From the NCBI GenBank assembly GCA_902478645.1, contig CABSLV010000024.1, positions 1 through 25,399 of the forward strand: a DNA stretch of 25,399 nucleotides, read 5' to 3'. The translations under genes were made by a program, and so were the position numbers. The notes beneath the pieces are model-generated. The model made no database searches. It saw only the letters and a program-made list of their open reading frames with translations, and was not told where the DNA came from. Of the stretch, positions 1 to 7,190 are shown in pieces (positions within the stretch are counted from its first letter, which is position 1; each line of letters starts with the position of its first letter). This DNA comes from an uncultured Flavobacteriales bacterium. Its GTDB lineage: Bacteria > Bacteroidota > Bacteroidia > Flavobacteriales > UBA1820.

Positions 1-642
1 AAGCGGGAAGTGATCCGCAATGGACAATACGTCCCTTTCGAACAAATCCCTCATGAATTGATTGATTGGATCATTCGTTCAGAAGACCCACGATATTGGA
101 GCCATCATGGAGTGTGTCTCTACGGATTAGGTATTGCTTTGCGAGAAAATATTAAATCTCGAAAATTTATTCGAGGTGCCAGTACCATCACCATGCAAGT
201 AGCCAGAAATCTTTTCTTGACTCACCATCGAAATTTGATGCGCAAAACCGAAGAAACAATCATCGCATTGTTGCTGGAAAACTACTATGAAATAAGCAAG
301 GAAAATATTCTAGAGCTCTATTTGAATCTGATAGAATTTGCTCCCGGCATATATGGGATAAAAAATGGTGTTCAGTTTTATTTCAACAAAGAAGTATCCG
401 ATCTATCTTTGATAGAAATACTGACGATTACTTATATCATCCCGCGCCCCCGGCATTTTTACGAAGCCCTACTTGGTAAAACAGAACAATTACAACGGAA
501 TTTGCGAGCACATATTAAAACTTATATATTAGCCGCAACACACAAAAAAAACATGGAAACTTTTCCCGACACACCACCTTTAGATTATTGCATTCGTTTT
601 GCTCCTTTATTTGGGCCTTTAGATTTATCCGAACATGCATGA
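1..642 (+). CDS. Biosynthetic peptidoglycan transglycosylase (GT51), 5' end outside window
   Basis: The reading frame is open from base 1, so the true start lies upstream; the GTG at 10 is only the first possible start inside the window. The protein has the full set of GT51 lysozyme-like transglycosylase motifs: the catalytic Glu block SEDPRYWSHHGV (about bases 79-114), the RGASTITMQVARNLFL block (about 172-219), an RKTEE stretch, the ENILELYLN block with the second conserved Glu, and a YGI...YF stretch followed by a late PRPRHF segment. GT51 enzymes polymerise lipid II into glycan strands at the outer face of the inner membrane. No transpeptidase domain follows, so this is a monofunctional, MtgA-like enzyme. 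Its last 8 bases overlap the next gene, which points to co-translation. The gene is AT-rich compared with everything right of 2330. The family call is firm; the cellular role (general wall synthesis or part of an acquired cassette) is not known. Confidence 0.85.
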   Translation, partial: KREVIRNGQYVPFEQIPHELIDWIIRSEDPRYWSHHGVCLYGLGIALRENIKSRKFIRGASTITMQVARNLFLTHHRNLMRKTEETIIALLLENYYEISKENILELYLNLIEFAPGIYGIKNGVQFYFNKEVSDLSLIEILTITYIIPRPRHFYEALLGKTEQLQRNLRAHIKTYILAATHKKNMETFPDTPPLDYCIRFAPLFGPLDLSEHA

Positions 643-1285
643 ATACAAAAAAATACAACCGGTCGATACGCCTGCCTGGATGGACTTGGCATGGCACGAA
701 TATCAATTATGGCAACAGAACCGTTGGACGACAAATACTCTCGGTGGTCTGCAACGGGCTCAGAATTATATTGATTGTACTCGAGAATATTTTTCACCCA
801 AGACAGCTGGTTGGTGTGGCTGTTTTGCACATTGGGTCATAAAAAAAACCAATGAATTATACGGGACCTCTTTTTCAACCGTAATTCGAAACCCAAGCGG
901 GTCACAGAATTATGCAACTCGAAAACGGTATCCGGGCAGCAAGAAAATACGCCCCAGACTCCACCATATTCCTTATGGGATATTGGTCGTGTTGAAGTCC
1001 CTTTCCTGGCAAGGACATGTCGGATTTTTGGTAAACCATGTAAAAATCGGGAAAAAAAGATATGTCTATTTACTCGGCGGCAATCAAGATAATAAAGTGT
1101 GCGTCCAAGCATTTCTCGTATATCGACAAGGCAACCGTATCTTCTACCAAACCAACAAAGGCAAAATATTTACCTTGAAATGTTTCGTTTCCCCTTGTGA
1201 ATACAATTGGGAAGAACAAGGCAACAAAGCATTCGAATATTGTACTCAAGGATACGACACCTTAGAAAAAAGCGAACATATATAA
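635..1285 (+). CDS. TIGR02594-like NlpC/P60-type cysteine peptidase
   Basis: This 216-residue protein starts at ATG 635, overlapping the end of the GT51 gene by 8 bases. It opens with a PAWMDLAWHE segment, then TAGWCGCFAHW with a candidate catalytic Cys61, GHVGF with candidate His128, and LLGGNQDNKV (about 147-156). This order (WC-x-x-F, GHVGF, GGNQ) is the signature I know from the TIGR02594 family, which belongs to the CHAP/NlpC-P60 papain-like fold and is common in phage endolysins and wall amidases. No signal peptide or membrane segment is visible, so export would need a partner or a holin-like route. The likely substrate is peptidoglycan stem peptide or an amide bond in the wall; this is inference. 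Lysine- and arginine-rich stretches lie between the Cys and His motifs. A sugar transferase gene follows after 10 nt. Confidence 0.72.
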   Translation: MHEYKKIQPVDTPAWMDLAWHEYQLWQQNRWTTNTLGGLQRAQNYIDCTREYFSPKTAGWCGCFAHWVIKKTNELYGTSFSTVIRNPSGSQNYATRKRYPGSKKIRPRLHHIPYGILVVLKSLSWQGHVGFLVNHVKIGKKRYVYLLGGNQDNKVCVQAFLVYRQGNRIFYQTNKGKIFTLKCFVSPCEYNWEEQGNKAFEYCTQGYDTLEKSEHI

Positions 1286-1295
1286 ACAAAAAATC

Positions 1296-2018
1296 ATGCA
1301 AAAAATACCAAGAATCATCCATCAAATCTGGTCGGGTATTGACGGCCCACTTCCGAATTATTTTAAACAATTGGGAGACACATGGAAACGCGACTACCCC
1401 GATTGGGAATATGTATTGTGGGACAATGAACGAATGAATGATTTTGTCAACACGTATTTTCCCCAATATAAAAACATCTATTTCAGATTTCCTTACAATG
1501 TACAGCGATGGGATGCTATCCGCTATCTGATCCTGTACAAAATAGGAGGTATGTACGTCGACTTTGATTATGAATCTATTGAATCTATAGAACGAATCAT
1601 AGAAAACGAAACCTGTTGTTTTGCCGAAGAACCGCTATCAAAACGTGACATTCTGAACTTCAAGAGAGTAGATAAGATGTTTAACAACGCGTTAATGCTT
1701 AGCACCCCTGAACATCCTTTTATGGGAAAAATTCTCGATAAAGTCTTCCAGGAAGAAAATCTACTTTGTAATGATCCCAAAGCAGTATGTGTACTTAAAA
1801 CGACCGGTCCCTGGATGTTGGTAAACACCTATAATGAACTGAATCCTTTTGAAAAAGCAAATGTACATTTAATACCTGTTCGATACGTTACCCCTTTTAA
1901 CATCGACCAAGCTCGCAGATTCCTTTCTGGAGATCGTAGCGACGAGTTGGAAAACTGTTTATCGGATGCTTACGCCGTACATTACTTTTTCGGAGGTTGG
2001 AGAAAAGGAGAGAAGTAG
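1296..2018 (+). CDS. Glycosyltransferase, GT32 family (DXD sugar-binding type)
   Basis: This 240-residue protein begins with KIPRIIHQIW, the usual opening of the GT32 / Gly_transf_sug family (OCH1 and capsular sugar transferases). Residues 70-91 carry QRWDAIRYLILY followed by GGMYVDFD, with the DXD metal and nucleotide-sugar site at Asp89-Phe90-Asp91. The C-terminal HYFFGGW matches the conserved His/Trp end of the family. It probably moves a hexose from a nucleotide sugar onto a glycan or lipid carrier at the cytoplasmic membrane face; the acceptor cannot be read from sequence. It lies 10 nt after the peptidase gene in the same AT-rich block, so the three genes probably form one operon. Pairing with a GT51 enzyme and a wall peptidase suggests a cell-wall or surface-polymer task rather than a classical capsule locus, but the left part of the cluster is not in view. 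Confidence 0.85.
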   Translation: MQKIPRIIHQIWSGIDGPLPNYFKQLGDTWKRDYPDWEYVLWDNERMNDFVNTYFPQYKNIYFRFPYNVQRWDAIRYLILYKIGGMYVDFDYESIESIERIIENETCCFAEEPLSKRDILNFKRVDKMFNNALMLSTPEHPFMGKILDKVFQEENLLCNDPKAVCVLKTTGPWMLVNTYNELNPFEKANVHLIPVRYVTPFNIDQARRFLSGDRSDELENCLSDAYAVHYFFGGWRKGEK

Positions 2019-2063
2019 CCTCCACATTTTTTACTTGTGGATCATTCATTATCAACAACACAA

Positions 2064-2095
2064 AAACAATATTTATTGAGACGATATTATTGTTT
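2064..2095 (+). terminator. Weak hairpin after the GT32 gene
   Basis: AAACAATA at 2064-2071 can pair with TATTGTTT at 2088-2095, giving an 8-bp AT-rich stem with a 16-nt loop. It could end the three-gene AT-rich operon. The stem is weak and only a short T run is present, so this is tentative. The rest of 2019-2255 is AT-rich and holds no convincing gene. Confidence 0.25.
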
Positions 2096-2255
2096 GTCAC
2101 ATCGGAATACTATTTATATTCCCGCTAAAAACAATCTATGCTTAAACGCCATCTCTTGGATGGATTTTTCCACGCCGAAACTTTCAAGAAAAGCGCCTAA
2201 ACTCTAGGTCCTTTTATCAATATCACGTTAGACCCTTATGCTTAAGATTCTTCCG

Positions 2256-2329
2256 TGCTCGAGGCGGGAGTCGAACCCGCGACCAACAGTTTAGGAAACT
2301 GCTGCTCTATCCAACTGAGCTACCCAAGC
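2256..2329 (-). tRNA. tRNA-Arg (anticodon CCU)
   Basis: On the minus strand this folds into a full cloverleaf of 74 nt: 7-bp acceptor stem GCTTGGG/CTCGAGC (two G-U pairs), U8 A9, D stem GCTC/GAGC, anticodon stem GCAGT/ACTGT with loop TTCCTAA, a 5-nt variable loop, T stem GCGGG/CCCGC with loop TTCGACT, and discriminator A. The loop gives anticodon CCT, which reads AGG arginine codons. The CCA end is not encoded. The 3' end of the gene faces the AT-rich block at 1-2255, the arrangement expected when an integrase has used a tRNA 3' end as its attachment site. Confidence 0.95.
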
Positions 2330-2373
2330 GATTCTTTTCCTTGTTTTCTTTTCCGGCCAAAGCAGGAGAGGCG

Positions 2374-2381
2374 CAAAATTA
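2374..2381 (-). promoter_or_regulatory. -7 box of the tRNA-Arg promoter
   Basis: The minus strand reads TAATTTTG, a match to the Bacteroidota -7 consensus TAnnTTTG, about 45 nt upstream of the mature tRNA 5' end. No clear -33 TTTG was found, so the call rests on one element and its position. Confidence 0.45.
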
Positions 2382-2456
2382 GTACCTTTACCCACCGGAG
2401 TGCATCCCGCCCCGATCGCCGCTCGAAAAAGACGACAAAGACCGCACAAATATAGC

Positions 2457-2513
2457 GAAAGGCGAGCGCAGCGGCAAGGGGGAAAACGAAGTTTTCACGC
2501 CGTGCCGAAGCCG
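2457..2513. repeat. GCGAGCGCAGCG repeat, copy 1
   Basis: The copy starts GAAAGGCGAGCGCAGCG, then GGGGGAAAACGAAGTTTTC (2478-2496), then a CCGTGCCGAAGCCG tail. The same blocks in the same order recur at 2543-2600. The core GAAAAC-GAA-GTTTTC is a 6-bp hairpin. It sits between the divergent tRNA-Arg and polA genes. Confidence 0.8.
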
Positions 2514-2521
2514 AGCCGCAT

Positions 2522-2542
2522 CCTGTATTATCCAAATACAGG
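2522..2542. repeat. Perfect 8-bp hairpin between the two repeat copies
   Basis: CCTGTATT at 2522-2529 is perfectly complementary to AATACAGG at 2535-2542, with loop ATCCA. It lies exactly between the two repeat copies, so the polA leader would contain three hairpins in a row. Confidence 0.65.
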
Positions 2543-2600
2543 GAAAGGCGAGCGCAGCGAACGTGGGGGAAAACGAAGTTTTCGCCCCGTGCCGAGGCCG
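2543..2600. repeat. GCGAGCGCAGCG repeat, copy 2
   Basis: This is the second copy, 86-87 nt after the first: GAAAGGCGAGCGCAGCG at 2543-2559, GGGGGAAAACGAAGTTTTC at 2565-2583, then GCCCCGTGCCGAGGCCG to 2600. The hairpin here is longer than in copy 1, because the G run pairs with CCCC around a bulged G. The two copies differ at a few bases, including compensating changes next to the stem. It ends 38 nt before the polA start. Confidence 0.8.
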
Positions 2601-2638
2601 GATGTACCGCTCCTACCCATAAAGACCACATTTTACCC

Positions 2639-5467
2639 ATGGAAACCGAAGAAGACAAACGACTTTTCCTGCTCGACTCCTACGCACTGATCTACCGGGG
2701 ATACTTCGCCTTCATGAAAACCGTGCGTCCCAACAGCCACGGCGAAGACACCTCGGCCGTGATGGGGTTTGTCAACACCCTGCTCGACCTGTTGCGCAAG
2801 GAGCGTCCCAGCCATATCGCGGCCGTATTCGACACCTCCAAACCCACCTTCCGCCACGAGCTGTTCGAAGCCTACAAGGCCCAACGAGAAGCGACACCCG
2901 AAGCGATACAGTTTGCCGTGCCGGTGATCAAGGACATCCTGGAGGCTTTCCACATCCCCCAGCTCGCCTGCGAAGGCTTCGAAGCGGACGACGTGATCGG
3001 CACCCTGGCCCGAAAAGCCGAACAACAGGGTTTTACCACCTACATGGTTACCCCCGACAAGGACTATGCCCAGCTGGTTACCTCCCGAACCTTCATGTAC
3101 CGTCCAGCGCGGATGGGCAACGGCATCGAGATATGGGACACTCCCCGGGTGCAGGAGCGCTTCGGGGTCCAAGACCCCTTGCAGGTGCGGGATTACCTGG
3201 GCATGATGGGCGATGCGTCGGACAATATCCCCGGGCTGCCGGGAGTAGGAGAAAAAACGGCCAAAAAATTCCTCGCCGAGTACGGCACGATGGAAAACCT
3301 GCTGGCGCACGCGGGTGAGATAGGCGGAGCCTTGGGCAAAAAGATCGAGGAAAACAAGGAACTCGGCCTGTTGTCCAAACGGCTGGCCACCATCGAAACG
3401 GACGTTCCGGTCGCTTTTGACCCCAAGGCCTTCCATCTGGACTGCCCCGATCTGCCAGCCGTACGGAAGATCTTCCAGCGCTTGGAACTCCGGCGGATGA
3501 TGGAGGCCGTCTATCGGGATTTCGGTGGGAATATACCGGAAGAATCCCTGCAAACCTCATCGGCAGCGAAGGAAAACTCCCCATCCGACTCAGGGAGTTC
3601 GCCCGCCGGGCAACTCGACATGTTCGCCGATCCGCAAGGGGCAACCGGGGACTTGTTCGCTACTCTTCCCGGGCTGACTGAAACGCCGCACCGATACGTG
3701 GAGGTCCGCGATCCGGCCGAACTCGAGACGCTGATCGAACGGCTCAAGAAGGCGAAAGAGTTTACTTTCGATACGGAAACCTCTTCACTCAAGGCTTTCG
3801 ACACCCGGATCGTCGGGATGTCCTTTTCGCTGGAAAAGGGAGAGGCCTACTGGGTGCGTCTGGACGGCGATCCGGAGGGGGCGAAAGAGACCTTGGAACG
3901 CTTTCGGGAGGTGTTCGAAGACCCCTCGATCGGGAAGACCGGACAAAACCTCAAATTTGACATCGAGGTGCTGGCCGGGTACGGCATCCGGGTACAGGGG
4001 CCACTGTTCGACACGATGGTGGCGCATTACCTGATCAACCCCGAATCCCGCCACGGGATGGACATCCTTTCCGAGCAATACCTCCGCTACCGTCCGATGA
4101 GCTACACGGAAATGATGGGGCGCGAGAAAGATATCCGGACGGTCGATCCGGAGCGACTCAAGGAATACGCGTGCGAAGATGCGGACATCACTGGGCAGCT
4201 GCGTCAGGTTCTCGATCCGATGCTGGACGAAAAAGGTGCCCGGGAGTTGTTCCATCGTCTGGAGACGCCGCTGATCCCTGTGCTGGCCGACATGGAACGA
4301 ACCGGGGTGCGCATCGACACGGCCGAACTGGCGCGGCTGCGGCAGGAATTCCAAACGGAACTCGAGGGGGTGGAGGCCCGGATCTTCGAACAGGCGGGCG
4401 AGCGGTTCAACCTCAACTCGCCCAAACAACTGGGCAAGGTGCTCTTCGGCCGCCTCGCACTGATCGACAAACCGAAAAAGACCAAAACGGGACAATGGTC
4501 CACTTCGGAGGAGGTGCTTTCCGACCTGGCGCCCGAACACCCCATCGTGGCGGACATACTGGAATACCGTTCCATCGGAAAACTGCTCTCCACCTACATC
4601 GAAGCGCTGCCCCAGGAGATCAATCCCCACACGGGGCGCATCCATACTTCGTTCAACCAGACCCTTACGGCTACCGGACGTTTGTCCTCGTCCAATCCCA
4701 ACCTGCAGAACATTCCGGTGCGCACTCCCCGGGGGCAAATGATCCGGCGGGCTTTCGTCGCTTCGTCGGACGACCATCGGATCCTTTCGGCGGACTATTC
4801 GCAGATCGAACTGCGCATCATTGCTTCCCTGGCGGGGGAAGATGCGATGATCGAGGCCTTTGCCCAGGGGCAGGACATCCACCGTTCGACTGCTTCGCGG
4901 GTATTCGGCGTGCCATTGGAGGAGGTGACCCGGGAGCAGCGCAGCCACGCCAAAAGCGTGAATTTCGGCATTATCTACGGGGTGTCGCCGCACGGTCTTT
5001 CCCGCCAGACGACCCTCTCGCGGGCCGAGGCAGCGGCAGTGATCGATTCGTACTACCGGACATATCCCAAACTGCGGGACTACATCGAATCGGTCAAGGA
5101 GTTCGCCCGCACGCATGGCTACGTGGAGACCATTCTGGGCCGTCGGCGTTACTTGCCGGACATCCTCTCCCGCAATGCCAATGTCCGCGCGGCGGCCGAA
5201 CGCAACGCGATCAACGCCCCGATCCAGGGTTCGGCGGCCGACATCGTCAAACGCGCGATGATCGAGGTATTCGCGGCGCTCAACTCCGGGGGCTACGCGG
5301 CAAAGATGCTCCTGCAGGTACACGACGAATTGGTACTGGATGTCCCTGTGGTCGAACTTGAGGAGGTTGGTGCGCTGGTAAAAGAAAAGATGGAGGCTGC
5401 CTGGCAAGGGAGGGTGCCGCTGGTGGTCGAAGTGGGTACGGGTGCCAACTGGCTCGATGCGCATTGA
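2639..5467 (+). CDS. polA: DNA polymerase I
   Basis: This 942-residue protein is close to the usual length for full three-domain Pol I. The N-terminal 5' nuclease domain has LFLLDSYALIYRGYFA, GFEADDVIGTLA, PDKDYAQLV and GDASDNIPGLPGVGEKTAKK. The middle 3'-5' exonuclease domain looks active: DTE at 378-380, a GQNLKFDIE block, and YACEDADITGQL. The polymerase domain has TGRLSSSNPNLQNIPVRT, motif A DYSQIELR with Asp719, motif B RSHAKSVNFGIIYG, and motif C LLQVHDELVLDVP with His895-Asp896-Glu897. Pol I fills gaps and removes RNA primers during replication and repair. A Ser/Gly-rich linker at about 300-330 separates the nuclease and exonuclease parts. ATG 2639 is chosen because the homologous N terminus begins just after it. 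The leader carries the repeat and hairpin array; no clear -7 box was found. Transcription probably ends at the hairpin at 5501-5522. Confidence 0.98.
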   Translation: METEEDKRLFLLDSYALIYRGYFAFMKTVRPNSHGEDTSAVMGFVNTLLDLLRKERPSHIAAVFDTSKPTFRHELFEAYKAQREATPEAIQFAVPVIKDILEAFHIPQLACEGFEADDVIGTLARKAEQQGFTTYMVTPDKDYAQLVTSRTFMYRPARMGNGIEIWDTPRVQERFGVQDPLQVRDYLGMMGDASDNIPGLPGVGEKTAKKFLAEYGTMENLLAHAGEIGGALGKKIEENKELGLLSKRLATIETDVPVAFDPKAFHLDCPDLPAVRKIFQRLELRRMMEAVYRDFGGNIPEESLQTSSAAKENSPSDSGSSPAGQLDMFADPQGATGDLFATLPGLTETPHRYVEVRDPAELETLIERLKKAKEFTFDTETSSLKAFDTRIVGMSFSLEKGEAYWVRLDGDPEGAKETLERFREVFEDPSIGKTGQNLKFDIEVLAGYGIRVQGPLFDTMVAHYLINPESRHGMDILSEQYLRYRPMSYTEMMGREKDIRTVDPERLKEYACEDADITGQLRQVLDPMLDEKGARELFHRLETPLIPVLADMERTGVRIDTAELARLRQEFQTELEGVEARIFEQAGERFNLNSPKQLGKVLFGRLALIDKPKKTKTGQWSTSEEVLSDLAPEHPIVADILEYRSIGKLLSTYIEALPQEINPHTGRIHTSFNQTLTATGRLSSSNPNLQNIPVRTPRGQMIRRAFVASSDDHRILSADYSQIELRIIASLAGEDAMIEAFAQGQDIHRSTASRVFGVPLEEVTREQRSHAKSVNFGIIYGVSPHGLSRQTTLSRAEAAAVIDSYYRTYPKLRDYIESVKEFARTHGYVETILGRRRYLPDILSRNANVRAAAERNAINAPIQGSAADIVKRAMIEVFAALNSGGYAAKMLLQVHDELVLDVPVVELEEVGALVKEKMEAAWQGRVPLVVEVGTGANWLDAH

Positions 5468-5500
5468 CCTACGGTGGTTCGTAAGAAGACTCGAGGCTTC

Positions 5501-5522
5501 AAGCCGTCGGAAACGGCGGCTT
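5501..5522 (+). terminator. Probable terminator after polA
   Basis: AAGCCGTC (5501-5508) pairs with GGCGGCTT (5515-5522) over 8 bp with one G-U pair and a GGAAAC loop. The T run is short (TTTG), so it is probably a modest terminator. It lies between polA and the promoter of the next gene. Confidence 0.5.
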
Positions 5523-5527
5523 TGCCC

Positions 5528-5535
5528 TATATTTG
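5528..5535 (+). promoter_or_regulatory. -7 box for the orphan exported protein gene
   Basis: TATATTTG is an exact TAnnTTTG match, 25 nt before the chosen ATG at 5560. No good -33 element was seen at the expected distance. It directly follows the polA terminator, which fits an independent transcript. Confidence 0.5.
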
Positions 5536-5559
5536 GACAACCAAACAAAGATTTATACC

Positions 5560-6195
5560 ATGAATAAGTTGTTGTTATATATTTTAGCTTTATGGCCTTT
5601 CGCCGGATGGGCGCAGGGTCATTTCCCGTCATATTATTTCAATCAAAAGACAAGTAGCATAGACTCCTTGGTGGAGAGGTGTTCGGAGTTCCTGGCTTTG
5701 TCCGGCCACACTTATCGCTATGTGAAAAAGGAGCAGGGGTATTATGGAGAAAAGTATCTGGTGTTCGCACGTGAGGAAAAATATTGGGATGGGAGCACTG
5801 TGTGGGCACGTGTGTTTTATTCGGAGACCCCGGTATATGACCTGAAAGATGGGGAAACGATGCCCATAGACTCTCCTTCGTATTGGTTATATTCGCAGTG
5901 GACATACATCAGCGAATATGAGGATATGCACGCTATTTGGTCGAAGTACATCGATCCGGAGCATCCTGACAGAGAAAAATTGTTGGAGTATTTGAGTTAT
6001 GGTGGAGGGAGAGGTCCCGGGCACAGTCTATTGGGTGATCCTGGCGTGTACCGGTATCCAAAAGATTCTACGGGCACCCTATGGACGTTCAAGTTTACCG
6101 TAGAGGATTTTGTCCCGGAGCGAACATATTGCACCCGATACGGAATAAGCGGAGGATACAAATATACTCCAGGAGAATATAGGCGAGATGGTTAA
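5560..6195 (+). CDS. Exported protein of unknown function
   Basis: I do not recognise this family. The ATG at 5560 is preferred over the in-frame TTG at 5533 because it gives a clean Sec signal peptide, MNKLLLYILALWPFAGWAQG, with likely cleavage near Ala18-Gln19; the TTG is inside the -7 box. There is no lipobox Cys. The mature part, about 190 residues, is rich in Tyr, Trp, Glu and Gly, has a short glycine-rich stretch (YGGGRGPGHSLLGDPG), and shows no further membrane segment, repeat or enzyme motif I can name. It probably acts in the periplasm or on the outer membrane. The gene has lower GC than polA and tilS, its own promoter box and a strong terminator right after it, so it is a single-gene unit and may be a lineage-specific or acquired gene. 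Confidence 0.65.
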   Translation: MNKLLLYILALWPFAGWAQGHFPSYYFNQKTSSIDSLVERCSEFLALSGHTYRYVKKEQGYYGEKYLVFAREEKYWDGSTVWARVFYSETPVYDLKDGETMPIDSPSYWLYSQWTYISEYEDMHAIWSKYIDPEHPDREKLLEYLSYGGGRGPGHSLLGDPGVYRYPKDSTGTLWTFKFTVEDFVPERTYCTRYGISGGYKYTPGEYRRDG

Positions 6196-6209
6196 TAGAT
6201 ATCATGATA

Positions 6210-6239
6210 AAAGCCCCGCAGGTATCCCTGCGGGGCTTT
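6210..6239. terminator. Strong bidirectional terminator
   Basis: AAAGCCCCGCAGG (6210-6222) is perfectly complementary to CCTGCGGGGCTTT (6227-6239), a 13-bp GC-rich stem with loop TATC and A/T tracts on both sides. It lies between the plus-strand orphan gene and the minus-strand phage genes and can serve both. Confidence 0.9.
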
Positions 6240-6253
6240 GTCGTGTGTAGGGG

Positions 6254-6739
6254 TTACTTGGGGAGGGTAACCGTAGGGCTAAAGCACGGGCGGACGGGCT
6301 GCGTTGGCGGCAGGTCGATGGTCTCCGTCCAGCTGGAGAGGTACTCGATGGCAAAGACCCGCAGGCCGGGCGATCCGCTGACGCGGCGGATGGAGCGACG
6401 GGAGAGGGGGGAGAAGCCTGCGGTGTTGTACCCCTGGAGGGCTTGGTGCAGGGCGTCGATGGCGGAGTAGATGCGCATCTCGATGGCGTAGTCCTCCGGT
6501 GGGTCGAGGGCCTGTGCCGGGGCGTCGATGTAGTCGGCCAGGGTTACGGTGATGATACCCTCGGCGCTCTGTTGCTCCTGCAGCTGATCGTGCAGGGATA
6601 CCTGCGAGATGTCTATCAGGACGCAGGGCCACTCGACGGGCGGTACGTCGTAGGAGAGCTGCCCCCAGTCGGCGGAGGCGTAGGCGATCTCCGGTAGGCT
6701 GGAGATGCGCTGAAGCAGGGATAAGATGATGTCTTGCAT
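6254..6739 (-). CDS. Phage protein, Mu gp37 / DUF1834-like
   Basis: This 161-residue protein starts at ATG 6739, 4 nt after the stop of the gpG-like gene, the tight spacing typical of phage structural operons. It has no signal peptide or membrane segment. The pattern (an N-terminal helix MQDIILSLLQRI, a central PPVEWPCVLIDISQVSL strand block, a TVTLADYID strand, a C-terminal RVFAIEYLSSW strand) resembles the small tail-terminator or neck proteins found next to gpG in Mu-like phages of Bacteroidales. That assignment rests on gene order and fold pattern, not on a diagnostic motif. The reading frame is intact although its neighbour is damaged. Confidence 0.6.
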   Translation of the reverse strand: MQDIILSLLQRISSLPEIAYASADWGQLSYDVPPVEWPCVLIDISQVSLHDQLQEQQSAEGIITVTLADYIDAPAQALDPPEDYAIEMRIYSAIDALHQALQGYNTAGFSPLSRRSIRRVSGSPGLRVFAIEYLSSWTETIDLPPTQPVRPCFSPTVTLPK

Positions 6740-6743
6740 GGGA

Positions 6744-7190
6744 TTAATGACTGTTTAATGCCCGGCGGATGGCGTAGGCGATATCCTTGTGGGCGGAAAC
6801 GAAGATGTCGGGCGAGATGCCCAGGTACTGACGACGGGGATAGGTGGCGCGGCGGAAGAACCCGGCCACCGGGTGACCCCGGCGGGACGGTTTTCCCACG
6901 CTGCCGGTATTTCTGTTCGGAGACACCAGTCGTCGGGAGAAAGGCCGCACGTACTGGGATACGCGGCCGCCCTCGTTGTGGATGCGTGCATAGGGGACCT
7001 TGCCCAGATCGACCCAGGCGCGCACCTGCCCCGCTCCGGGGGTAAAGTGTACGCTGGCCTGCAGGGTGCCGGCGGCATGCAGGATGCGCTTGCCGGAGGT
7101 GCGGGGAGTCTCTTTTTTGCGCTTGTCCCATCGGGGTGCGGCCGACCCGCCCCGGACAAAGCCCTGGGCGGAGAAGTTGGCATCCTTCAT
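6744..7190 (-). CDS. Phage virion morphogenesis protein (Mu gpG-like), N-terminally truncated
   Basis: The intact part is 148 residues from ATG 7190. It carries ERMKDANFSAQGF at the start, KRILHAAGTLQASVHF, then PYARIHNEGG, which is the hallmark of phage virion morphogenesis / tail completion proteins (PF05069 family), and near the C terminus RRQYLGISPDIF, the usual basic-(R/Q)-x-LG(I/E)S motif. In Mu these proteins act in head-tail joining and tail formation. The same frame continues upstream to an ATG at 7328 but is interrupted by two stop codons, so about 46 N-terminal residues appear to be lost. Either the gene is a pseudogene or a shortened protein is made from 7190. The gp37-like gene follows after 4 nt. 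Confidence 0.65.
   Translation of the reverse strand: MKDANFSAQGFVRGGSAAPRWDKRKKETPRTSGKRILHAAGTLQASVHFTPGAGQVRAWVDLGKVPYARIHNEGGRVSQYVRPFSRRLVSPNRNTGSVGKPSRRGHPVAGFFRRATYPRRQYLGISPDIFVSAHKDIAYAIRRALNSH

Noticed and set aside
2139..2198. Short plus-strand frame of about 19 residues in the AT-rich gap
   Set aside because: Too short, without promoter, homology or structure to support a gene.
2320..2658. Minus-strand frame of 112 residues containing ENFVFP-type repeats
   Set aside because: It is a by-product of the two palindromic repeat copies, with no protein-like features outside them.
3785..5632. Long minus-strand frame (615 residues) opposite polA
   Set aside because: It is a shadow of the high-GC polA gene; composition is Arg/His/Gln-rich with no motifs.
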